Assembly (NCBI GenBank): GCA_003255065.1
Contig: QAOA01000143.1
Coordinates: forward strand, 124,001 to 188,000
Length of the DNA stretch: 64,000 bases
Origin: Cercis canadensis
Lineage: Eukaryota; Streptophyta; Magnoliopsida; Fabales; Fabaceae
Reading direction: 5' to 3'
A model generated the notes under the pieces. The model saw only the letters and a list, made by a program, of their open reading frames with translations. It searched no databases and was not told the origin of the DNA. A program made the translations under genes and the position numbers. Shown in pieces: positions 49,601 through 60,432 of the stretch. The first letter of the stretch is position 1, and each line of letters begins with the position of its first letter.

Positions 49601-52600
49601 TGGAACTTCTACAAATATAGAAAAAATAAAATTGAGATACAAGGCCTTCCAAAACTGCTTATATATAACTCCTTCTAAGTGGATAATAATTTAGTGTCGG
49701 GTTAGAGCGTTAGCCGATAACTTCCACATATTACACATATAAACGTTTGGTCATTTCTGGGTTACAAAGGAATACAATGTGCTGGGTAAAGGGGAAAGGA
49801 GTAGAAGGTAGTATTTAAAAGCATGATATGAGATACCTTGATTGCTGAGACTCGGGAAGGTGCCATTAGACCCAAAGCAACCTTTGCTCTAATTATAATG
49901 TTTAATATCATATTTATTAGCTTTTTATTTTTATTTTTGTTCTCTTTTGGGCCATTGGAACTTCGGTTTCCACATATCACAGATATCAACCTTTGCAGTA
50001 GTATTCAATTTTATTAAGCCACTAGTGTGTTTGGACTAGCTTAAAAATAATAGATTATGTATTTAATTGATTATGGGTAGAATTGATTATTAAAAAATTA
50101 ATTATGAAAGAATCTATTTATGTTTGGAGGTATTAATTTATAAGTGATTTATAATAATCAGTTTTCGTTTGGATTCTATAATGAAAATCACATCAAAATA
50201 TCAAATTACCAAAAATGGTATAAAGAAAATTTTTGGTGTAATAAATATATAGAAAGTCAATTATGTAAAAAGGAGAGGTAATGGTAAAATAAACAATTAT
50301 TTCATAATAGAAAGCTTAGGTGAAAAAGCTGTTGGGGATATGTGACATAATCGATCATAGGACTACAAAAGCTGTTGTAATGTTCAAATAATAAAAATCG
50401 ATTACATAACTAAATTAGTGGTGAGTGGTTAGAGTAGTTTGTTGGAAGTCAGGGATTCAAACACTTTGCGCCATCATGTAACCAAAGAAAAGTGTTCCAT
50501 TTTATTAACCATCTGTTTTGGTACAATTATTTTATTCAATACTATACATTTAATAACTAGCCAATCTATAGTCTAGTTATATCCATTTATTAAGTAGGAC
50601 ATTTAGTTATCATAATTATATCCCATCATGTTAAATTGTGGTTTTAATACACTACTGGAAAGTTTTTGCCATTGACTTTTTGAGATAAAGCCCTTCTAGA
50701 GTATTATTGAAGAGCATTTGGATAGATCTTATAATCAAACTGGGTTTTCCTTTTCTTGCTCACTCTATTTGTATTCTTGTACGACAAATTTTTTGGAGTC
50801 TCGTTACAACTTTTTAGACTATTGGAATGAGACTATAAATTAGTTCATGTGCATTCGCTGGTTTTGGGATTTAATCTGCCATTTCACGAGAGCAAGTGAT
50901 AGAATACTTTTATTCTATAAAATATTTTGAACACCTATTCCCAGGACATTAGTAATTATCATAACTGCAAAACACAATGTAATTGTCCCATGGGAATTNT
51001 ATGTAGAAACAATGTATGTATGTGCACTGGAAGAGTTCGATGAGCATAGTTAGCTGAAAAGTGATCTAATGTAAATGTTCATATTTCAATGGATACAATG
51101 TTAGTACTTTTTTTTTTCATTTGTGAGAAGTTTTGTTAATTATAGAAAGGATTTGACCTATCTAGATTGAAGAATTAGGAGGCTATACAATATAATACAC
51201 TGATAACTTAACCTTGCAGCTATCAGAGTTGATCGAGCAAAATGGGACACATTGAAAGCAAAAGCTAAACTTCAGAGTGATATGAATTCATAAACTCGTA
51301 CCAAACATGAAGACAAACTGGCCTATAAAATCAGACGACTTTATGAGGTATCACATTTATAGTTCATATTTATACAACTAAAAAAACATTGTCTTCAAAA
51401 AGAAAAGTTTAAAATGACATATTTGGTAAGTAATTCCAAGGTATCGAATATAATGTAAATCTATGCCAATTTACCCAACCATTGTGTATTTTATGTGTCA
51501 AACTTTAAGGGCGTGTTTAGTTACAGGAAATTTTCAGTTTCTTGGAACTTGTACAAATATAGAAAAAATAAAATTGAGATACAAGGCCTTCCAAAACTGC
51601 TTATATATAACTCCTTCTAAGTGGATAATAATTTAGTGTCGGGTTAGAGCGTTAGCCGATAACTTCCACATATTACACATATAAACGTTTGGTCATTTCT
51701 GGGTTACAAAGGAATACAATGTGCTGGGTAAAGGGGAAAGGAGTAGAAGGTAGTATTTAAAAGCATGATATGAGATACCTTGATTGCTGAGACTCGGGAA
51801 GGTGCCATTAGACCCAAAGCAACCTTTGCTCTAATTATAATGTTTAATATCATATTTATTAGCTTTTTATTTTTATTTTTGTTCTCTTTTGGGCCATTGG
51901 AACTTCGGTTTCCACATATCACAGATATCAACCTTTGCAGTAGTATTCAATTTTATTAAGCCACTAGTGTGTTTGGACTAGCTTAAAAATAATAGATTAT
52001 GTATTTAATTGATTATGGGTAGAAGAATTGATTATTAAAAAATTAATTATGAAAGAATCTATTTATGTTTGGAGGTATTAATTTATAAGTGATTTATAAT
52101 AATCAGTTTTCGTTTGGATTCTATAATGAAAATCACATCAAAATATCAAATTACCAAAAATGGTATAAAGAAATTTTTTGGTGTAATAAATATATAGAAA
52201 GTCAATTATGTAAAAAGGAGAGGTAATGGTAAAATAAACAATTATTTCATAATAGAAAGCTTAGGTGAAAAAGCTGTTGGGGATATGTGACATAATCGAT
52301 CATAGGACTACAAAAGCTGTTGTAATGTTCAAATAATAAAAATCGATTACATAACTAAATTAGTGGTGAGTGGTTAGAGTAGTTTGTTGGAAGTCAGGGA
52401 TTCAAACACTTTGCGCCATCATGTAACCAAAGAAAAGTGTTCCATTTTATTAACCATCTGTTTTGGTACAATTATTTTATTCAATACTATACATTTAATA
52501 ACTAGCCAATCTATAGTCTAGTTATATCCATTTATTAAGTAGGACATTTAGTTATCATAATTATATCCCATCATGTAAAATTGTGGTTTTAATACACTAC

Positions 52601-54497
52601 TGGAGAGTTTTTGCCATTGACTTTTTGAGATAAAGCCCTTCTAGAGTATTATTGAAGAGCACTTGGATAGATCTTATAATCAAACTGGGTTTTCCTTTTC
52701 TTGCTCACTCTATTTGTATTCTTGTACGACAAATTTTTTGGAGTCTCGTTACAACTTTTTAGACTATTTGAATGAGACTATAAATTAGTTCATGTGCATT
52801 CGCTGGTTTTGGGATTTAATCTGCCATTTCACTAGAGCAAGTGATAGAATACTTTTATTCTATAAAATATTTTGAACACCTATTCCCAGGACATTAGTAA
52901 TTATCATAACTGCAAAACACAATGTAATTGTCCCATGGGAATTAGTTTACTGATGTTCTTTTCTTTTTCTATAGCCAAAACTGAAACAGGAATTATCAGA
53001 CTCTGTGGGATATATTTTGTGTGAAGAAACAGATCCAACTTGGTCAAAAATAAGAGAGCGGTTCAAAAGTGTAATTGAGTCAACTCTCTCTGGATTCCAT
53101 AATACATTATCAGAGTTTCGGGTTGATGAAGAAAACGGGAAAGAAATGATTGAGAGTATAGAGAAATATGCAAAAGTTGTTGTTGAATCAAAGGCCAGAG
53201 AAGAATCTGGTAGGGCCAAAATCCATATGATCAGGAAGTAAGTTGCATCTGATCATGAAATTAGAATTTATTCCCTTCCTTGGGAAATTTCTACGACTTA
53301 GGCTTATATGGACACCTATTTGATGGAAAACAGATTTGTCAAACTTTTCAAATATGGCTACAATTCATGGCTCCGTGATTGGAAAAACAATGAAGAAATT
53401 GTCATCGCTGCCAGGGATGCTGTTTACAATGTATGATACTATAACTCAATTGTGCATAATTTTACGTTTTGGAGACTGTTAGAATTGAAAATGGATTATT
53501 ATAATACATCTAGCTAGTACTCGATTTTGCAACATATGACTTATTTTGACTTTTTCATTATATTAAAATTTCTGCAGCCCGTGAAGTTGCTAGCTGGGTT
53601 AGCGGCAATCCGTTTGGAAGATGGTGATACTGATGATAATATTCAAGATATATTGTCTTCTGCTTTATTGGTTTACCGAGACCAAAAGGTGTTAGAAGAT
53701 CTTGATTCTCCATCTTGGGAAAAGGTGAGAGCCTGGGACTCGGGAAATTTTAAGTTGATATTTCCTTATTTTGTTTTAGTCTTTCTTGGTGAGAAGTTAA
53801 CAATGCTATATACATTCTGAAAATATAATTGCTGCAAGTTGAAATATGGATATACAGAAGAATAATACTTTTTATAAACTAGTTATCCACATATTACTTC
53901 CTACTCAGACACTTGCTAGCATTTGGACTAAATATATGGCTGGTACTTGAGATGAGAAATGGGTTGTTTTTATATATGGTATATACATCCATTACCTTTA
54001 ACCTTAATACATTGTTTTTGTGGTATACACTAATGTAGGTTCCACCCTCCAGAACCTTGATAACACCTATTCTGTGCAAAATGTTGTGGGAAGCGTTCAG
54101 GGTTGAGGTAAAAGATGCTGTCAATAACGCTCGAGAGGTACCATATTGCCCACTTTAAGAGTGTGTGTGTCTATATATATCTCCTAACATTTGAACGTTG
54201 ATCTAAATATTTTATTTCCTTTTCCCTGAAAAAAAAAAAATAATTTCTTTAAAAAGAACTTANAAAAAATTTAATTTCTTTAAAAAGAACTTATAATATA
54301 TTCATACTAAATTTTCCATTATAAAAAGACAAATGCGAAAGTTGTGTCAAACGATTGTTAAAACAATTTTAAAACAAAATTTTTATGACTTGCATCATAA
54401 TAATATTTAATAATATGTATTTTCACAGAGACATATAATTTCAAACATGGAAACTAAACTACAAGGAAATAGTGTTAAGAAGCAGTCAACTCAATGA
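34453..54497 (+). CDS. RHD3/SEY1-like GTPase, gene 3 (complete model, no membrane hairpin)
   Basis: Exons: 34453-34456, 34554-34628, 35381-35530, 36155-36221, 36299-36401, 43584-43654, 43831-43897, 43993-44061, 44170-44217, 44315-44377, 44482-44538, 45070-45228, 46451-46519, 46611-46702, 46982-47060, 48623-48785, 49278-49405, 52975-53237, 53334-53430, 53578-53724, 54039-54137, 54429-54497. Phases agree throughout, giving 712 residues (RHD3 has ~800). Motifs: P-loop GPQSSGKST at residues 72-80, TTNGIW at 102-107 (gene 1 and RHD3 have K at 104), DMEGTDG at 122-128, WCQDIGRE at 158-165, RDK at 198-200. The helical middle domain follows ([55 protein letters not shown]). The last exon gives a polar tail, so the ER hairpin of the family is missing. 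Intron 4 is GC-AG. Intron 5 carries a 5.7-kb gypsy element. A second exon 17 (51218-51345, with a stop) lies in an assembly duplication and is left out. Expression and function are not shown by sequence. Confidence 0.75.
37260..37630 (-). repeat. LTR of the gypsy element (3' LTR in element orientation)
   Basis: 371 bp, 98% identical to 42632-43002, next to target duplication GTTTG on its left. All seven LTR differences are transitions, as expected from deamination of methylated cytosines. Confidence 0.93.
37500..40320 (-). other. Gypsy pol region: reverse transcriptase, RNase H, integrase, chromodomain
   Basis: From right to left: reverse transcriptase (about 39,700-40,300; [37 protein letters not shown]), RNase H (about 39,000-39,500; [18 protein letters not shown]), integrase zinc finger ([20 protein letters not shown]), catalytic core ([29 protein letters not shown]), GPY/F (YYGPYQIL) and a chromodomain ([16 protein letters not shown]). 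The chromodomain puts it among the chromoviruses; the short element and LTR length suggest Reina. Fossil, broken. Confidence 0.88.
40350..42570 (-). other. Gypsy gag and protease region
   Basis: On the minus strand a gag with a coiled N-part, the retrotrans_gag core ([30 protein letters not shown]) and a CCHC knuckle ([14 protein letters not shown]) is followed by a pepsin-like protease ([13 protein letters not shown]). The protease stretch appears twice because of the single-N join at 41004. Fossil. Confidence 0.85.
40714..41294. other. Single-N join flanked by a 290-bp direct repeat inside the gypsy element
   Basis: N at 41004. The 290 bases before it (accttccccaagg...ccatccagccc) and after it are nearly identical. 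The exact abutment at the N marks an assembly overlap rather than an element feature. Confidence 0.8.
42613..42628 (-). promoter_or_regulatory. Primer-binding site of the gypsy element
   Basis: Three bases from the LTR end, the minus strand reads TGGTCCGACCTGCCAG, ending opposite a tRNA CCA tail. It is not the common initiator-Met site; the tRNA was not identified. Confidence 0.6.
42632..43002 (-). repeat. LTR of the gypsy element (5' LTR in element orientation)
   Basis: 371 bp, pair of 37260-37630; followed by target duplication GTTTG at 43003-43007. Confidence 0.93.
43661..43710. repeat. Poly-T tract with single N
   Basis: T run broken by an N at 43695 in the intron after exon 6 of gene 3. 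It corresponds to the short T/A tract and N at 6110-6145 in gene 1, so this homopolymer breaks the assembly in both blocks. Confidence 0.8.
45983..46425. other. Single-N join flanked by a 221-bp direct repeat
   Basis: N at 46204. The 221 bases aaaccataattaattt...ggttcga stand on both sides with a few differences. Gene 1 has the stretch once (about 8450-8670). It lies in intron 12 of gene 3 and leaves the exons intact. Confidence 0.85.
47280..47298. repeat. (TA)n microsatellite
   Basis: TA run in intron 15 of gene 3, the counterpart of 9526-9548. Confidence 0.8.
47640..48470 (-). mobile_element. Ty1/copia pol fossil, block 2 copy
   Basis: Same fragment as 9880-10740 ([20 protein letters not shown]), in intron 15 of gene 3. 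Heavily broken, no LTRs. It was inserted before the block duplication. Confidence 0.6.
49060..52943. other. Single-N join flanked by a 1.94-kb direct repeat
   Basis: N at 50999. The interval 49060-50998 is repeated as 51000-52943 with about 1-2% differences and small indels. It holds exon 17 of gene 3 (49278-49405) and most of intron 17. The second exon 17 (51218-51345) carries an in-frame TAA. Block 1 has the region once (11320-13270). Two alleles or overlapping contigs set side by side explain this best. Confidence 0.85.
54225..54295. other. Single-N join with short direct repeat
   Basis: N at 54263 with aatttctttaaaaagaactt on both sides; gene 1 has it once near 14505-14530. Confidence 0.7.
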
Positions 54498-54599
54498 GGC
54501 GGATTTTAACAAAAACAATTAATGATTTTCAGAAAACCGTTTTTTTCTAAAAAAAATTACGTTTCAATTGAAGTTTCAAACAAATGTAAACAGCGAGAG

Positions 54600-55690
54600 A
54601 ATTGTGCTGTGTTTACTTTTACAAACCTGAGAGAGAATTGCTTCCTAAGAAAATGGAATAACCTGAAGTGTTTCTTCTATCATTAATTGAGCCAGCCCAT
54701 CAATATCAGTGTAAGCAATCAATATATTGTCTTCTTCAGCGTCGTATAGAATAGCATAGTAATTGGCACATTTGAAATATCTTAGAGTTCTCTTGGCTGT
54801 TTCATATATTTTGTTTGCGATGCTCAATCTTAGTAATAATACTAATGGCATAAGTAATGTCTAGTCTTGTATTAATCATCAGTGACTTGACAAGTTTCAT
54901 CTCTCTTTGCCTTCTCCATGTCATCTTTCATTCCAAGCATCCTCTTAACTAGTTCACAATCTACCATAGAAACTTCTTCAATAAATCGATAGCATAACTT
55001 CTTTGAGAAAAAAACTTCTTCACATTCTTGCGTTACTTCTGTACTAAGAAAGTACTTCATGAGCTTCAAGTAATCTGAAATTGATTCACCATGGCCTTTC
55101 TTTAAAATCTTCTAGTCAGTGATCATTGGTTCCCATTTAAATCAACTCATCAATATAAGGGAAAAATTAGACCTTCATTGCCACATTGAATTTGGACATA
55201 ATCATAGAGAGGGCTAACTTGTACTTCTTTGGAATTTGTTCTGTTGTAAATAACTATCTATCTTACTATTTGAACCTCTTGGAGCTTGTTTAAGGCTTGT
55301 CATTTGATGCCGATACACCTTCTCTTGCCCTTTGATGGTATAGCTTTGCTTTTCATACAATTTTCTTTCAAGTTCTCTAGTAAGAAAGGCTGAATTCACA
55401 TCAAAATACTGGGCAAAAGTTTTGATTGACAAGATAGAGTTAAGGAAGTTCATAATATCTCCATTTGAGCAATGGCTGAAAAAGTCTAGTTAAATTGTAT
55501 TCCTAGTTGCTGAGTGTAGCCATTTGTAACTTACCCCTTTTAATCCAACGATCCTCTTGTTTCGTGCCTTCTCCAAAAGCTGCTAAGTTCAACAATTTTT
55601 AATCATTTTCATCTCTTCATACCTAATTTTTCACAATTCTTTAGTAATTTGAATAGAAGACATTAATTTTGGCACAACTAATGATTTTTT
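54600..55690 (-). mobile_element. Ty1/copia pol fossil, block 2 copy
   Basis: Counterpart of 14870-15980, with the same reverse transcriptase and RNase H pieces on the minus strand (YFDVNSAFLTRELE; MKYFLSTEVTQE). Many breaks, no LTRs, old. Confidence 0.6.
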
Positions 55691-55708
55691 CTCCTCTATA
55701 TTTGTTAG

Positions 55709-55922
55709 CTGGTCCAACCTGTACATCAAGATATGCTGAATCATTTGAGGCTGGAATATTTGAATAAATTCATGGAAGCATTTGATAAGCACTCAGATGA
55801 ACAGAAGCTAATTGTCAAAGCACAACTTGGTGAAACGATCGAACTTGAAGGAAGATGCTACAGCCCTGAAAAAAAGAAAGGTAGACTTGAAGGAAGATGC
55901 TTCAACCCTGAAAAAAAGAAAG
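55709..55922 (+). pseudogene. RHD3-like exon 16 relic with internal tandem repeat
   Basis: Counterpart of 16008-16154. It reads LVQPVHQDMLNHLRLEYLNK then FMEAFDKHSDEQKL and stays open to the GT donor at 55923. The end carries a direct repeat of ~45 bases (two versions of LEGRC..PEKKKG) that block 1 lacks. No neighbouring RHD3 exons, so it is a fragment. Confidence 0.6.
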
Positions 55923-56585
55923 GTAATTTGATAGTTAGACAAGTGCTTTGAAAATCACATGTGAATTTCTTAGTTTTGAATGGGATTAATCCTTTACAAG
56001 GTGAACATTGTAACCCCTTTTTTATGTGTTTGCCTTATGAGATTTAATTTTTTTGGGTACTTTGCTTCCTATTGTGTTAAAGATAGGTAGGGGTGTTGTG
56101 TAGGTGCAGGCGAGCTAGATATTGAAAGGTGCTATGATGTTCCTGCAGGCATAAAACGTGAGGGGAGGGATGAAACCACTCCGGTCCTCAACTTAGGATT
56201 ATCTCTAGGAGTGTTTTGGAGCGAAAGAGAGTAATCAAATAGATTGTGAGTATCAAATAGAGCGTAACTTTGTCTGGTCCTTTTATAATACTCTGAAGGC
56301 AAGGTTGAGATGGTTGGCCTTGCGGCCAATCTTATCCTTTTTATTGCGCGCATGCAACTAGGAGGCTTCGCTTCCTTTTGTTCTGGAAACGTCATTAAAT
56401 GCCCTTCCTTTAAAAGCGGTGAAAGAGTTGTCGTAGGCCGAGGTGGTTTCTGTAGACAAGATTAGGAGTTTAGGTGTTACGCATTGTAGAGTGCTTCTTG
56501 GTGGGTGGGTTTGTTGTGTCCTGGTCTTCTTTTACTCCTTGCTTCTTTATTTTGTTGTCTTGCTCTGACTTTCAACTTGGTATTT

Positions 56586-57692
56586 AGATGCATTCAAAGA
56601 AAAAGAGATTGCTATCCTTCCTGTTCAAAAGTCTTCAGAGAAGAAGCCGCAGAGTAAGGGAAAGAGTCCCTCGGTGACTGCTGTGGAGCAAGGTTCTGCT
56701 ATAGCTTCCGAGTTGCCTACAGGATCTCGGCCATGGCCTACCATTCGTCCTTCATTTGGTTATCCTTTTAACACATTTTCTTCAGAGAAGAAGCCGGAGA
56801 GTAAGGGAAAGAGTCCCTCGGTGACTGCTGTGGAGCAAGGTTCTGCTATAGCTTCCGACTTGACTACAGGATCTCGGCCATGGCCTACCATTCGTCCTTC
56901 ATTTGGTTATCCTTTTAACACATTTTCTTCTCCCATTGATGGGGGTCTTGAGACTGACCCCAACAGAAGTTTCTGGAACCAAGCTCTTAATTTTGGAAAT
57001 ATGATAGATACAACTTTGCTATTTCCCTTTGACGTGGAGCACCATAAGCAGCTTACTCTTGCCCAGCGGGGGCACTTCATGGAGACTATTGTTTTGCAGG
57101 TGAGCAATTTGCTATTTCTGCTTTTAGTTTCAATGTTGTCTTTCAACTAATAATTTTGTGTTATTTGTAGCTGCTTAGTATGATGAGGATCCAAAATCTG
57201 GAGTGCGCTCATCTTTTTAGTCGTCTGTCCAAAGTGGAGACGTTTGGGAAGGCCAAAGCCGAGAAGGAGACAAGGATTGCCAAACTTCACAATGAGCTGG
57301 AGGGTGAGCAAGCATTTAGCCAATTTGTGAAAGCTTCCAATGCTGAGGCAAAGGCCAATGAAGTTAAGTGGGTTGATGAGGTGAACGTAATGACGGCAAA
57401 ATTGGCCAAGATGAAAGATGCTGTGGTAGAGCTGGGTAGTAAAAAGGAAGTTCTGTCCCGGGAGAAAAAGGATGCAATTAAGAGATTCAAGAGTTATTGG
57501 GAAGGGCTAGAGTTTGGCTTTTGGAATGGGGTGAATCAGGCTGCTTATCAGGCCAAGCTCCAGTATCCAGGGTTTGAGGTGGATGAGACTAAGCTTTGTA
57601 AGTTCAAGGCTTTGCACAAAGGGCAGCTGATGGACCCAGGGGAGGTACCAGAGGAAGAAAGTGATGAGGAAGCTGACCTAGGTCGGTCCTAG
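56586..57692 (+). CDS. Uncharacterised two-exon coiled-coil protein, copy B
   Basis: Counterpart of 16819-17716. Exon 1 (about 56586-57099) follows a tatttag acceptor; a GT-AG intron (57100-57170) leads to exon 2 (57171-57692). Exon 2 is nearly identical to copy A: coiled coil, then FWNGVNQAAYQAKLQYPGF and acidic EVPEEESDEEADLGRS. Exon 1 differs. It has two tandem copies of a 49-codon unit (EKKPESKGKSPSVTAVEQGS ... PSFGYPFNT) where copy A has one, plus a segment SSPIDGGLETDPNRSFWNQA missing from copy A. Both copies are open, and the length change is a multiple of three, so the protein may be under selection or the duplication recent. Function unknown; a transposon-derived origin is possible. 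Confidence 0.5.
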
Positions 57693-57749
57693 TTATTATC
57701 CTTCTTCTGCTCAATGATTCATTTAATCTATTCGAATCATTTTGGTCTG

Positions 57750-58640
57750 TAATCCCTTTGTTTGGAATTTTTACATTTTACTTCTTCTATTCTCGTGTTA
57801 TCCCTTTCATATGTATTTACTCTGTTTAATGATGTGGCTACCAAGTATTAGTTGTATGTTGTTATTCTCTTCTTTACTTGAGTGATTATGAAATTATATA
57901 AATGGGGTCAAAGCAATAATATATTTATGTGATTCAATGGCCATAAACTATAACATAAGCAAAATTTTAGTGGCTATAAGTAACAGTATTGCGATTAGGT
58001 GCCTGGGCTCTCCTCAATAATCACACATTTTAAAAGTGATATATGCATAATAACCATATACATGACTAGACAACCACATAACTTGATAAAACAGTAAATT
58101 AGAATAATGTAACTCATGTAGTACAGAATTACAATATTGTCCAAGGCTTATTTAATAGAAATCATTGTCCCACCAAAGATTAGGTTAAATCCAGATATCT
58201 TCAACATAAAATTTTGGACATATGTTAGTGTTTATTAATAGTTATTTTCTCATTTTCTCTTCTTGGCTCAACAGATAAATATTTCATTTCTTACAGGTTA
58301 TGGTCGCTACTATATGCTGTGAAGATTAAAAATGAAAAGTATGATTTATCTTTTGAAATGAATAAGATATATAAAGTAACTGTTTTCATATTGCAGCACC
58401 TCTTGATTTGATTATTCATAGATATTCTCTAAATGGCTTCACAATGACTACCCAGGATTGGTGTGAATTGCACTATTATTCACAATGATTATTCATATAT
58501 ATATTGCAACGCAGCTTGTCAACTTTGGATCCGCTGGTGATTTTGGGAAAATAGTCAATTCAATTCTCAACAATAGTGTCATTGTGTGTCAAAGTTAGTA
58601 TTTTCATTTATGAGTTATCTATATTCATAGTTTCAATCTT
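57750..58640 (+). pseudogene. RHD3-like relic: intron 12, exons 13 and 14, block 2 copy
   Basis: Same as 17790-18660: intron-12 match, exon-13 relic (VMVATICCED and a stop, near 58299) and exon-14 relic ([17 protein letters not shown]). Not translatable. Confidence 0.55.
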
Positions 58641-58787
58641 TGCATTTGCATTGTATGTGTTATCTATATTCATAATTTCAATTTTATTAATTTTAAATTA
58701 AAAATAAAATTATCATTTTATTCCTTAAAAGATGCTAAAAATTCATAATCTTTAAACTTTGCTTAATTGAATCCATGAACGATCAAA

Positions 58788-60080
58788 TTGTTTTTTTTTT
58801 GTTAAACTGAAATGTATTAAAAACAAATTAAAGCGAAGTACCAAGTCTAAGGAATAAGGTGCCCCTTACATCAGCACCAAAACAAGGAAGGAGAAAGTTG
58901 GGGGCCGAATAAAAAATACACAGGTCTTCATGCATGTATAGACCTCTCTTGGCTAAACCATCAGCTACTTGGTTTCCTTCTCTAAATGTGTGTTTGATCT
59001 GGACTGATTGCAACTTCCTCATCAGCAACCTGCACATATCGATAAGAGTGGTCCATGGGTGAGATTCAGAAATAGAAGGAAGTTATAAGGCATTAACAGC
59101 AATAAGGGAATCTGATTCAAAAATAAGAGTCTGAATATCTAGGCTAGTAGCCAGTTCAAGCCCTTTTTTAATGCTCCATAGTTCCCCTTTGTTGACTGTA
59201 CTATAACCAATATTCCCCATGAAACCTGAAATCCATTTTCCTTGGTAGTCTCTATAAAACTTCTAAAGAGATGAAGAGAAACTTGACAATGTAGAACCAG
59301 AAACAAAGACGTGATCACAGAGTGATCATTATGAATGGTGAGCAATTCTGCAGAATACTGTTATGCAGAGAAAAGAAAAATACTAAAGAGGAAGTAGAGA
59401 GAATCTTGAGATGAACTTCAGATCTAGAATATGATTCTGAAGAAATGAATTTCTTAATCTTTAATTACAGACTACCAATACATTATATAGGCAGATACTA
59501 AATTACAACTCAGCCAGTGAAAGAATCGTGTAGCTGAAGCTACGCTAACCAACTCTAACTAACTTTGACTGTATACCTCAGCATTGACTTGAATAACTGA
59601 CATGGCTGCTGACGTGGCTTTCATAACTGAGCTCAACCGCCATCATCCATTTCTGATATAGGTTTAACAATCTAATAACGCCACCTACGCCAATGATGCC
59701 TGGGTTGCTAGAAGCTGAGGCATAACAATTGAGCTTAAAACAGTTCAGAGGAGGGGGACACCAACTAATAAGAATGATGTTGATTTTGCATGGAGCACCA
59801 TGCGGGGTCCCAATGTGAAAAAACTCAGAAGCAAGAGTTAAAGCTCTATGGAAGGATGAGACACTGGGAATGTCTTTGTTATTAAAAAACTAGTTGTTCC
59901 TGTCAAGCCAGATGGTCCAGCAAAGATAGCAGAAGAAAATCGACCAGGGAACGTTGAAGAACCTAATCGAGTGATCTGAAAGAGACGCATGCAGCCAGTC
60001 TTCAAGGTTCAATGCAAATTGTTTCGACACAGGATCTTCCACTATGTGTTTTGCCTGAATGGTTTGAGTTAGATACCTCT
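58788..60080 (-). mobile_element. 5'-truncated LINE 3' end, block 2 copy, split by a solo LTR
   Basis: Counterpart of 18907-19775, with a poly-A tail on the minus strand (T run at 58788-58799). The RNase H end (FREGNQVADGLAKRG, Asp in place) is kept, but the middle is interrupted by the insertion at 59255-59669 and has extra frame damage. 5'-truncated and inactive. Confidence 0.75.
59255..59669 (-). mobile_element. Solo LTR (Ty1/copia-like), 415 bp
   Basis: It is absent from the same site in block 1 (19366-19376, tctctaataacg). On the minus strand it starts TGTTAAAC and ends near GTTTTA. The 5-bp flanks CTCTA and ATCTA agree at four of five bases, as expected for a target duplication. A TATA-like CTATATAATG lies inside on the minus strand. 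No internal region: a solo LTR left by LTR-LTR recombination, younger than the block duplication. Confidence 0.7.
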
Positions 60081-60083
60081 TAA

Positions 60084-60368
60084 GGTATGTTTGGTAGGGG
60101 AGTAAAATTTACTTTGTTCTAAATATGTTTGGTTGTAAAAATAAATTGAGGAAAATTATTTAAAGGAGTAATAGAAAGGGAAATATTTTGGACCCCATCA
60201 CCCATTTCCCATCTCCTCAAATTCTCTTCCATTCTTCCTCTCTCCATCTCCTCAAATTACTGACAGTAACAAACATAATTAAAGAGCTACTTTTATTGTT
60301 ACTCCTTGAAAAAAGAGTAAATGATACTCCCTTAATGTTTACCCCTTTATTCCCTATCAAACATACTC
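60084..60368. mobile_element. Tourist-like MITE, copy B
   Basis: 285 bp, the same element and site as 19783-20072; TAA flanks, TIR ggtatgtttggtag / ctatcaaacatactc. Confidence 0.7.
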
Positions 60369-60432
60369 TAAGATTCATGAATGCAAAGATTTCGCCGATA
60401 TACGAGCTCATTTTATATTTCTTTGATTATAG

